A DNA stretch of 15,517 nt from JBEGQX01 sp041180805 (lineage in GTDB: Bacteria > Planctomycetota > Planctomycetia > Gemmatales > Gemmataceae): NCBI GenBank assembly GCA_041180805.1, contig JBEGQX010000068.1:1-15517 (forward strand), in the 5' to 3' direction. Below the pieces are notes generated by a model that had not been told where the DNA came from, did no database searches, and saw only the letters and a program-made list of their open reading frames with translations. Made by a program: the position numbers and the translations under genes. Below, in pieces: positions 7,685-13,269 of the stretch. Each line of letters begins with the position of its first letter. The stretch's first letter is position 1.

Positions 7685-8980
7685 CTAGTTATGGAAAGCG
7701 CTAACAACCAATGAAGTATTCTGGCCACCAAATCCAAAGCTGTTGCTAAGGCAATGTTCCGCCTTTACCTGACGTGCCTTATTTGGAATATAATCCAAGT
7801 CACATTCAGGATCGGGTGTTTCGTAATTCATGGTGGGTGGCAACCATCCGGTACGCATGGATTCCACGCAGGTAATCAACTCCACGGCTCCAGCGGCAGC
7901 AATCAGATGTCCCATCATGCTCTTGATGCTGCTTACCGGTGTTTTGTAGGCATGAGGCCCAAACACGCTCTTGATGCCGATCGTTTCCACACGGTCGTTC
8001 ACCTGGGTACTGGTGCCATGGGCGTTTACATAACCGATTTTTTCAACCGGTACACCGCTGTCTTGGATGGCTCCAGCGATGCAGGCAATGGCTCCACGAC
8101 CTTCGGGATGACTGTCCGTCACGCGGAAGGCATCGGCGGTGGAACAATAACCCGTTAATTCGGCATAAATTTTCGCGCCACGCTTTCTGGCATGCTCCAG
8201 CTCCTCGATCACCAGCATTCCCGAACCTTCACCCAGGACAAAGCCGTCACGATGAAGATCGAACGGCCTGCTGGCCTTGGTTGGATCACCCTTGAATGTG
8301 GACAATGCGGTAAGAAGATTGAAACCCGTCACACCAAATGGGTGAATCATGCTATGAGACCCACCGGTCAGCATCATGTCTGCATCGCCATGCCGGATCA
8401 TTTCCAAGGCTTCACCAATGGCCTGGCTGCTTGCGGCACAGGCCGTAAGGCAGTTGTAGTTTGGTCCTTCCAGGCAAAAATAGTCCGCCAAATGTGCCGG
8501 GGTGGTATGCAATTCCTGTTCAGATTCATGGCCCGCATGGAAATACTTTAGGCCATCTTTTTCAAAGGTGGGATTGTCCAGAGTTCTGGTTTCCTTGTTG
8601 TAGGCGCGGGCAATCAGGGAAATCATGTTGTTGAAATCCTGAATACCCTCACCGGAACCCAGGTAAACACCAAACCTGGTGCGATCCACATTGGAATTTT
8701 CAGGCATCAGGCCCGCATCCGTGAGAGCCTGCTGGGCGGCAGCCGCTGCAAAACGACTGTTAACGCCGCAGTTCTTCCAGCGACTTGCATCTTTCACGAA
8801 ATTCGCAAGCTCGAACCCTTTTACCTCGGCCGCAAATGTGGTGGGGAACTTTCGGGCATTGAAACGGGTGATCGGGCCTATGCCACTCTTGCCAGCGATC
8901 AGGTTATCAAACATTTCCCGAACATTATGGCCGAGCGGAGTAATCGCACCCATGCCTGTAATTACAATTCTTTTGCGCAT
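7685..8980 (-). CDS. fabF: Beta-ketoacyl-ACP synthase II type ketosynthase (active KS of a pair)
   Basis: This 431-residue thiolase-fold enzyme condenses an acyl group with malonyl-ACP. The full Cys-His-His set is present: Cys181 in LTACAASS, His321 in NAHGTST and His358 in MMGHLIAAAG, with Lys353 in the conserved SIKS. Length and the N-terminal ITGMGAITPLG are typical of FabF. Its gene follows the gene for a catalytically degenerate homologue by only 27 bases, in the order CLF-like then KS. A 20-base stretch coding NYETPD is identical in both genes, which supports common descent. The Shine-Dalgarno site is weak. In this dedicated cluster it is more likely a pathway-specific KS than the housekeeping FabF, although that cannot be excluded without the rest of the genome. 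Confidence 0.93.
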   Translation of the reverse strand: MRKRIVITGMGAITPLGHNVREMFDNLIAGKSGIGPITRFNARKFPTTFAAEVKGFELANFVKDASRWKNCGVNSRFAAAAAQQALTDAGLMPENSNVDRTRFGVYLGSGEGIQDFNNMISLIARAYNKETRTLDNPTFEKDGLKYFHAGHESEQELHTTPAHLADYFCLEGPNYNCLTACAASSQAIGEALEMIRHGDADMMLTGGSHSMIHPFGVTGFNLLTALSTFKGDPTKASRPFDLHRDGFVLGEGSGMLVIEELEHARKRGAKIYAELTGYCSTADAFRVTDSHPEGRGAIACIAGAIQDSGVPVEKIGYVNAHGTSTQVNDRVETIGIKSVFGPHAYKTPVSSIKSMMGHLIAAAGAVELITCVESMRTGWLPPTMNYETPDPECDLDYIPNKARQVKAEHCLSNSFGFGGQNTSLVVSAFHN

Positions 8981-9007
8981 CTTGGTATTCCAGAATCTTG
9001 CTGTGCC

Positions 9008-10282
9008 TTATTCTTTCCAAGCCCGAACAACCACCGCGGAGCATTGACCAGTCTGGTCCATGCCAACCTTCACCACGCAAGGTTTTGACATTGCCCTGGG
9101 TTTATTGAGAACCTTCACGGGGCAATCAGTATCGGGTGTTTCGTAATTCAGTGTTCCGGGTAACTGACCGGTTCGCATGGCTTCGAGGCTAACAATCAAT
9201 TCCACAAGCCCACCTGCCGCACCCAGATTGCCCATGTAAGACTTGAAAGCCACCACATCCACTTTGTCGCCAAAAACCTTGTGGATACCCTGGGCCTCAA
9301 CACGATCATTGATTTTCGTGGCAACACCATGAGCGTTGACATGGTCGACATCCGCGTTGGATATACCTGCTTCTTTCATGGCGGCCTCGATGGCACGGCT
9401 AACGCCACCACCATCTTTCTTCTGGTCGAAGGCGGCACCAAAGCCAAGAACCTCCCCCAGAATTTTCGCTCCACGGGAACGGGCATGGGTAAGTTCCTCA
9501 AGGGCAATCACGCCCGTGCCTTCGCCGATTACCATGCCATTACGATTTTTGTCAAAAGGCCTGCAAGCCTTTTCAGGGTGACCAGGGTCATGCGCTAGTT
9601 CTTCAAACAGGCAATGACGGGTCATGGAAAGAAGGTTGATTTTGCTTTCAGCGCCACCGGTCAGGAAGAAGTCACCCTTATCCCTGCCAAGAAGCCGAAA
9701 GGTTTCGCCCAGCGCAAGCAAGCTTGCAACATCACTTTGGGTTATTGAATTATTTGGCCCCTGTGCATCATGAAGAATGGACACCTGACAGGCCAGCATA
9801 TTGGGAAGGTATTTCAACATCCAAAGAGGCTGAATGACACCAAGGCCCTTTTCACCCCAAACATCCAAATCAACATTGCCCGGGGTTCCATCGGTGCATA
9901 GGACCGCGGCATCAGCCATCTCAGGCAGTTCGGTGGCAATAAGCCCCGCACCATACACCACGCCAAAGCGGGTCTTGTCCAATTTTGCCTTGTCGACTTT
10001 TGTATCGTTAAGGACGCACTGTGCGCCCGACACCGCAAGCTGAATGGTTCTGGCCATCACACGCAGCGCCTTGCGATCTTTCTTATCGACATAATTTTTT
10101 GCATCGAAGCCGGGAATCTCACCGGCAATTTGAATGGGAAGGGCTGAGATATCAAAGTTGGTGATTTTCTTCACACCACTTTGACCCTGAAGAAGTGATG
10201 CATGCAAAGTTGCGGCATCATTTCCAAGCGGGGACAGTGCCCCGGTTCCTGTAATTACAGCCCTGCGCGAAGAAGCAACCAT
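9008..10282 (-). CDS. Ketosynthase homologue lacking catalytic Cys and second His (chain-length-factor-like)
   Basis: This 424-residue protein aligns along its length with the neighbouring FabF-type KS but has a changed active site. In the nucleophile loop GPNNSITQSDVASLLALGE (from residue 175) the catalytic Cys position is Asp184. His319 is kept in NAHGVAT and Lys347 in FKSYMG, but the second His position is Asn352 (MGNLGAAGG). The fold-defining motifs TGTGALSPLG, RPFDKNRNGMVIGEG and LNYETPD remain and the frame is intact, so this is not simple decay. In type II polyketide systems such a partner (KS-beta, or chain length factor) forms a heterodimer with the active KS and sets the length of the chain. 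I infer the same here, from adjacency and the lost residues. A weak ribosome site (TAGGG, 10287-10291) is four bases before the ATG. Confidence 0.88.
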   Translation of the reverse strand: MVASSRRAVITGTGALSPLGNDAATLHASLLQGQSGVKKITNFDISALPIQIAGEIPGFDAKNYVDKKDRKALRVMARTIQLAVSGAQCVLNDTKVDKAKLDKTRFGVVYGAGLIATELPEMADAAVLCTDGTPGNVDLDVWGEKGLGVIQPLWMLKYLPNMLACQVSILHDAQGPNNSITQSDVASLLALGETFRLLGRDKGDFFLTGGAESKINLLSMTRHCLFEELAHDPGHPEKACRPFDKNRNGMVIGEGTGVIALEELTHARSRGAKILGEVLGFGAAFDQKKDGGGVSRAIEAAMKEAGISNADVDHVNAHGVATKINDRVEAQGIHKVFGDKVDVVAFKSYMGNLGAAGGLVELIVSLEAMRTGQLPGTLNYETPDTDCPVKVLNKPRAMSKPCVVKVGMDQTGQCSAVVVRAWKE

Positions 10283-10296
10283 GGCACCCTACCAAA

Positions 10297-10326
10297 CCCG
10301 GCGTTTCAACAACTTGAAAGCACGGG
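10297..10326 (-). promoter_or_regulatory. Possible leader hairpin before the CLF-like gene
   Basis: TTTCAA (10304-10309) and TTGAAA (10314-10319) form a 6-bp stem around a 4-base loop. They are enclosed by CCCG (10297-10300) and CGGG (10323-10326) across a 3x3 internal loop. The structure ends about 15 bases before the start codon at 10282, so it could affect ribosome access. It is short, and may be a chance dyad. Confidence 0.2.
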
Positions 10327-10342
10327 CAAAAACAAAATATAC

Positions 10343-10358
10343 GGGGATAGCCTTCCCC
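10343..10358 (-). terminator. Weak attenuator-like hairpin after the second dehydratase gene
   Basis: On the minus strand GGGGA and TCCCC pair around a 6-base loop directly after the dehydratase stop, followed by GTATATTTTGTTTTTG. A short GC-rich stem with a T-rich tail could reduce transcription into the ketosynthase pair. Five base pairs is short for an efficient terminator. Confidence 0.25.
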
Positions 10359-10853
10359 TTAGCCAGGGCTGTCCTTGCCTGATTGGGCCGCAACCTTTGC
10401 CAACCCAAGAAGATGTTTCAATTCCCCAGAAAAGACGAAGTTGTGATCACCAAAGATCTGTTTGGACCGGCTTTGATCCAGATGGGCAAAAAAGATCTCA
10501 ACCTCGGCTGTCTGCACTCCATCCACAAACACTTTTCCAAGCACCGAAGCCCCCTCGGGCCTCAGCATCAGAATCTCCACATCGTAGAGAAGCTGTTCAC
10601 CAGCAATCATTTCACGATCGAATCGGGCCTTGGGAATCTTCGCCAGAACCACCTTTTCCTGAAACTGATTGGCTTCACCAACCAGAATTCCCCCGGTTTG
10701 AGCCAACCCCTCAATAATCAGAGGGGCAGGCATTACGGGGTACCCGGGAAAGTGATCCCTAAAGTGATCTTCAGCAGAGCTAAGGTTTTTTAACGCCTTG
10801 GCTGACTTGCCACTTTGGAATTCCACAAACCGATCAATCCAAATCCATCTCAT
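10359..10853 (-). CDS. FabZ-type hotdog 3-hydroxyacyl-ACP dehydratase, with C-terminal tail
   Basis: This 164-residue hotdog-fold protein carries the FabZ/FabA catalytic signature DHFPGYPVMPAPLIIEGLAQ: His34 and Glu48 are 14 residues apart, as in FabZ. It would dehydrate 3-hydroxyacyl-ACP to trans-2-enoyl-ACP. It has a tail of about 25 residues (after VFSGELKHLLGL) beyond the usual FabZ end. It is clearly related to the first gene of the operon (12292-12768) but diverged, so the cluster encodes two dehydratases. These might act on different chain lengths, form a heteromer, or include an isomerase activity; the sequence does not decide. It lies between the ACP gene (99 bases upstream) and the ketosynthase pair (76 bases downstream). 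No strong ribosome site is visible before the ATG. Confidence 0.85.
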   Translation of the reverse strand: MRWIWIDRFVEFQSGKSAKALKNLSSAEDHFRDHFPGYPVMPAPLIIEGLAQTGGILVGEANQFQEKVVLAKIPKARFDREMIAGEQLLYDVEILMLRPEGASVLGKVFVDGVQTAEVEIFFAHLDQSRSKQIFGDHNFVFSGELKHLLGLAKVAAQSGKDSPG

Positions 10854-10952
10854 AGGTCAAGAAACCTTGCCATGCAGAAGGAATAAAATCAAAACTATCG
10901 GGAAGAAATCTTTAAAAAAGATTAAACTTCAGGACAGCTTTTGCCGAAAGTG

Positions 10953-11351
10953 TTAGTTCTTTCCAGCGGCCAGTTTGCCTTCGATATAACGGGCAATAAG
11001 GTCCACGGTGAAAAGGTCACTGAAGTTGCTTACTTCAGGGTTCTTTTCAAAATCGGAAAGGTCGGCAAAGGGCATCTTTTCCTTGAGTTCAGCAAGACCC
11101 TTTGAGGTCACCTTGCCATTTTGAACGAACTCAGGGTCGCCTTGGAAAACGGCTTCTGGGAAAAGCTCGTTACGTGGAATCTTGATCCCGAATTCCCTTT
11201 CCAAACGGAAAACAATATCCAGGAAGTCAATGGATTCTGCGCCCAAGTCTGCCTGAAGGGTAGAGGTTGGCTTGATTTCATCCTCTTCCACATTCAAAGC
11301 TTCCACCAAAGTGGCGGATACCTTAGCGTAAATCTCTTCTTTACTAGCCAT
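10953..11351 (-). CDS. Acyl carrier protein with long insertion
   Basis: From the ATG at 11351 the product has 132 residues, well above the 75-85 of ordinary ACPs. The N-terminal half is a standard ACP: helix I, then DLGAESIDFLDIVFRLE with the phosphopantetheine attachment Ser40 (ESID instead of the usual DSLD/DSVE), then REFGIKIP. An extra segment of about 45-50 residues (about 62-113, with FQGDPEFVQNG and PFADLSDFEKNP) separates this from the final helix (TVDLIARYIEGKLA). The protein is strongly acidic overall, as expected. It probably carries the growing chain for the KS pair, KR and dehydratases of the same operon. The start is fixed by GGAGG eight bases upstream. It has its own 148-base leader, so it may also be transcribed separately. 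Confidence 0.88.
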   Translation of the reverse strand: MASKEEIYAKVSATLVEALNVEEDEIKPTSTLQADLGAESIDFLDIVFRLEREFGIKIPRNELFPEAVFQGDPEFVQNGKVTSKGLAELKEKMPFADLSDFEKNPEVSNFSDLFTVDLIARYIEGKLAAGKN

Positions 11352-11359
11352 TACAAAAT

Positions 11360-11364
11360 CCTCC
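11360..11364 (-). promoter_or_regulatory. Strong Shine-Dalgarno site of the ACP gene
   Basis: GGAGG lies eight bases upstream of ATG 11351. It argues against the in-frame TTG at 11366 (Leu-Glu-Asp-Phe-Val-Met), whose codons overlap the site itself. It is the best ribosome site in the operon, in line with the high ACP amounts such pathways need. Confidence 0.65.
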
Positions 11365-11441
11365 AAAAGACTTCAAACAAGGGACCTAGAAGGAAAACCC
11401 GTAAAAAAGGTTCCATTCGGGTCAACTACCAACAAATCAAC

Positions 11442-11476
11442 TGCCATATCCATGGCATCCACATTCCATAATTATA
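11442..11476 (-). promoter_or_regulatory. Possible internal promoter -10 box and leader hairpin before the ACP gene
   Basis: On the minus strand a perfect TATAAT (11471-11476) lies about 120 bases upstream of the ACP start, and a 6-bp stem TGCCAT/ATGGCA with a 4-base loop follows it (11442-11457). I find no convincing -35 box 16-18 bases above the TATAAT (the region is C-rich), so promoter activity is tentative. An internal promoter would let the ACP be made in excess over the other operon products. Confidence 0.25.
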
Positions 11477-11499
11477 GCGAAAGCTCTGGAATAGGGGGG

Positions 11500-12258
11500 T
11501 TAACCACCCACCGCACCCAGACTTAATCCACCATCTATAGTGATCACCTGTCCAGTAATATAACTAGACTGGGGACCAGCCAAAAACACCGCCATATTGG
11601 CAATATCGTCCGGTTGGCCGTACCTCTTCATAGGAATAAATTTTTTAATCATATCGCCTGCCTTATTTCGGACGGCGGCGCTCATGTCTGTTTCAATAAA
11701 ACCGGGGGCTAAAGCGTTTACTGTTACTCCCCGAGGAGCCAATTCAACGGCCAGGGATCTGGTAAAGGAATTAATGGCACCCTTGCTGGAGGCGTAGTTG
11801 GTTTGGCCAGGATTTACGTAATCTGCGGCGACACTGGAGATATTGATGATTCTGCCACTTCTACGGCGCATCATGGAGAACGCAACCGCATGGCAAAAGT
11901 TAAAGGTTCCACCCAGATTGGTCTGGATAACCTTGTTCCATTGATCAGGTTCCAGCCTTACAAACAGGTCGTCATGGATCATTCCGGCGTTATTTACAAG
12001 GATATTAACTGGCCCAAGCACTTTTTCCACTTCTTCGACTACCGCTTTAACCCTTTCGTAGTCCGCGACATCTGCCTGAATAGCAACCGCGGTGGTGCCT
12101 TTTGCCTGAATTTCCTGAACCAAGGCGTCAGCTGCTTCCTTGCTTCCCTTGTAGATAACAGCAACTTTGGCACCCTGCCCGGCCAACCCCAAGGCTATTG
12201 CCCGGCCAATGCCCCTGCTTCCACCTGTAACTACCGCAACTTGATCTTTTAGCAGCAT
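11500..12258 (-). CDS. fabG: 3-oxoacyl-ACP reductase (short-chain dehydrogenase)
   Basis: This 252-residue classical SDR enzyme reduces 3-oxoacyl-ACP to 3-hydroxyacyl-ACP with NADPH. Visible motifs are TGGSRGIG (11-18), NNAG (89-92), Asn114, and the catalytic Ser142, Tyr155 and Lys159 (NYASSK). The PG motif (APGFIETDM) and the C-terminal ITGQVITIDGG are FabG hallmarks. A Shine-Dalgarno AGGAAG (12265-12270) is six bases before the ATG. It is the second gene of the operon, 33 bases after the first dehydratase, and precedes the ACP gene by 148 bases. The last residues (LSLGAVGG) add little beyond the normal end. Pathway-specific function is inferred from the neighbours; the family also contains many reductases of unrelated substrates. 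Confidence 0.9.
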   Translation of the reverse strand: MLLKDQVAVVTGGSRGIGRAIALGLAGQGAKVAVIYKGSKEAADALVQEIQAKGTTAVAIQADVADYERVKAVVEEVEKVLGPVNILVNNAGMIHDDLFVRLEPDQWNKVIQTNLGGTFNFCHAVAFSMMRRRSGRIINISSVAADYVNPGQTNYASSKGAINSFTRSLAVELAPRGVTVNALAPGFIETDMSAAVRNKAGDMIKKFIPMKRYGQPDDIANMAVFLAGPQSSYITGQVITIDGGLSLGAVGG

Positions 12259-12291
12259 CCTGATCTTCCTGTCCTAAATAAACTTTGGTAC

Positions 12292-12768
12292 TTAAACCAT
12301 TTTCATGGTCATTTGCCTGTGCAACTCACGAAAATTTGCGATGATTCGTTCATCGGTATTTTTCATGGCTGGGTCCCTGTCCGCCAGGTTATATCTGTGA
12401 AGGGTAATCTTGGCCGTAACCGTGGATTGCCCTTCCATCTCGCCTTTTCCCTTGAAAACAGCGGTTTTATCATCTTTTTCAACCAACTCAACAGATATCG
12501 TCATTTGCCTGCCGGGTTCCATGAAGGTGCCGTATTTCACACCTTTTGCCTCCCGAAGGACTATGACGCTATGTTTGTAATCCTCGGTAATGCGAAGCAA
12601 CCAAGCCCCGGCTTCCACCAAGGTTTCAAGCATTAACACCCCGGGCATCACCGGAAATGTTGGGAAGTGATCGGCCAGATACTCCTCACCCAAGGTCAAA
12701 TTCTTGATCGCCTTTAAGGAGACGCCTGGAACCACTTCAGTTATTCTGTCCAACAAATTAAAACGCAT
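12292..12768 (-). CDS. fabZ: FabZ-type 3-hydroxyacyl-ACP dehydratase, first gene of the acyl-chain operon
   Basis: This 158-residue hotdog-fold protein has the dehydratase signature DHFPTFPVMPGVLMLETLVE with His34 and Glu48 in FabZ spacing. The N-terminal half is closely FabZ-like (IKNLTLGEEYLADHFP). The C-terminal stretch after HRYNLADRDPA is charged and not part of the core fold. A Shine-Dalgarno AAGGA (12775-12779) sits six bases before the ATG. It leads the minus-strand operon that continues through ketoreductase, ACP, second dehydratase, KS pair, hydrolase and GH3. A candidate promoter and leader hairpin lie upstream. The operon may be regulated through this leader. Whether it duplicates the housekeeping FabZ or serves only this pathway cannot be settled from the window. 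Confidence 0.87.
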   Translation of the reverse strand: MRFNLLDRITEVVPGVSLKAIKNLTLGEEYLADHFPTFPVMPGVLMLETLVEAGAWLLRITEDYKHSVIVLREAKGVKYGTFMEPGRQMTISVELVEKDDKTAVFKGKGEMEGQSTVTAKITLHRYNLADRDPAMKNTDERIIANFRELHRQMTMKMV

Positions 12769-12803
12769 TACCTATCCTTCAACCGTAACCCATTCAATGA
12801 TTT

Positions 12804-12821
12804 CAAGGATAACAATCCTTG
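12804..12821 (-). promoter_or_regulatory. Hairpin or operator dyad in the leader of the acyl-chain operon
   Basis: CAAGGAT (12804-12810) and ATCCTTG (12815-12821) form a perfect 7-bp inverted repeat around AACA, extendable by TTT/AAA with a one-base bulge. It lies 36 bases upstream of the first start codon and just downstream of the candidate -10 box. It could be an RNA hairpin protecting or regulating the transcript, or a repressor site. Confidence 0.4.
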
Positions 12822-12832
12822 GAAAGGAACGG

Positions 12833-12861
12833 ACTATAGTGCCCTGCCGATGAATTCGCAA
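12833..12861 (-). promoter_or_regulatory. Candidate sigma-70-type promoter of the acyl-chain operon
   Basis: On the minus strand TTGCGA (12856-12861) and TATAGT (12833-12838) are separated by 17 bases. They match the -35 and -10 consensus at 4/6 and 5/6 positions. Transcription would start near 12826, placing the 7-bp dyad at the very beginning of the RNA. A second, poorer candidate is TTGCTG with TATGGT slightly upstream. Confidence 0.35.
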
Positions 12862-13204
12862 CCATAAAAATTGCGGTCATAATTCAGCAAGAGAGGGTAT
12901 TGTGCAAAGTTTTGAAATAATTATCAAAGCGAAAAGAATTAACATTTTGGATAATTTACAAATAGTGGGCCAATTGGAAAAATCATAACGGGGATACTAT
13001 TTTTAACGGTTCTGATGAATGTGCATTAACGAACTTTTTTATCCAACCTAACCTTAATTCAAATTCCACTGGCTCCGGGTCATCCCAGATTCATTTTTCC
13101 TCAAAAAAATTTGGCCCGTATGTCTCTAATATTACGCTAATAATTAAATGGGATTTTTTCCTTCCGTTTCCTTGTATTCTTTTTCCCATGTTTTAAAATA
13201 CAAT

Positions 13205-13264
13205 TGTTCCGCTGCTTTGATTTTTCGGTGACTGGGCGACGCCGAAGCTTCATTCAGCGGAACA
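13205..13264. terminator. Nested 60-base inverted repeat, probable terminator of the Tat-exported protein gene
   Basis: TGTTCCGCTG (13205-13214) and CAGCGGAACA (13255-13264) are perfect 10-base arms. Inside them, TTCGGTG and CGCCGAA form a second stem (7 bp with one wobble pair) around a 9-base loop. The element begins five bases beyond the stop codon of the minus-strand gene, flanked by a run of seven T on the plus strand (A on the minus). It may act as a terminator or an mRNA 3'-end stabiliser. A clean U tract follows only on the plus strand, where no gene ends, so directionality is uncertain. Confidence 0.45.
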
Positions 13265-13269
13265 TTTTT

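Larger units (their letters stand above)
12769..13269. other. Gene-free AT-rich spacer of about 0.5 kb
   Basis: No open frame with coding character is visible on either strand between the acyl-chain operon and the Tat-exported protein gene. The stretch is AT-rich compared with its flanks. It contains the candidate operon promoter and leader dyad (12804-12861), a small CGCAA/TTGCG dyad (12858-12877), T-rich and A-rich runs around 13090-13200, and the large nested inverted repeat at 13205-13264. I see no tRNA or recognisable riboswitch. Confidence 0.6.

Noticed and set aside
7666..7737. TTG start of the hydrolase overlapping the ketosynthase gene by 53 bases
   Set aside because: The ATG at 7665 follows the ketosynthase stop closely, avoids a long overlap and begins directly at a membrane-anchor helix.
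9008..10282. The CLF-like gene as a decaying pseudogene
   Set aside because: The frame is intact over 424 codons, the fold motifs are well kept and only specific active-site positions are changed, which fits selection for a new role rather than decay.
10907..10923. AATCTT/AAGATT dyad between the ACP and second dehydratase genes as a terminator
   Set aside because: The stem is six base pairs and almost entirely A/T, with no following T tract on the coding strand.
4927..12768. Ladderane-lipid cluster of anammox planctomycetes
   Set aside because: I see no radical-SAM, phytoene-desaturase-like or other genes reported near candidate ladderane loci; only the generic KS/FabZ/ACP parts are shared.
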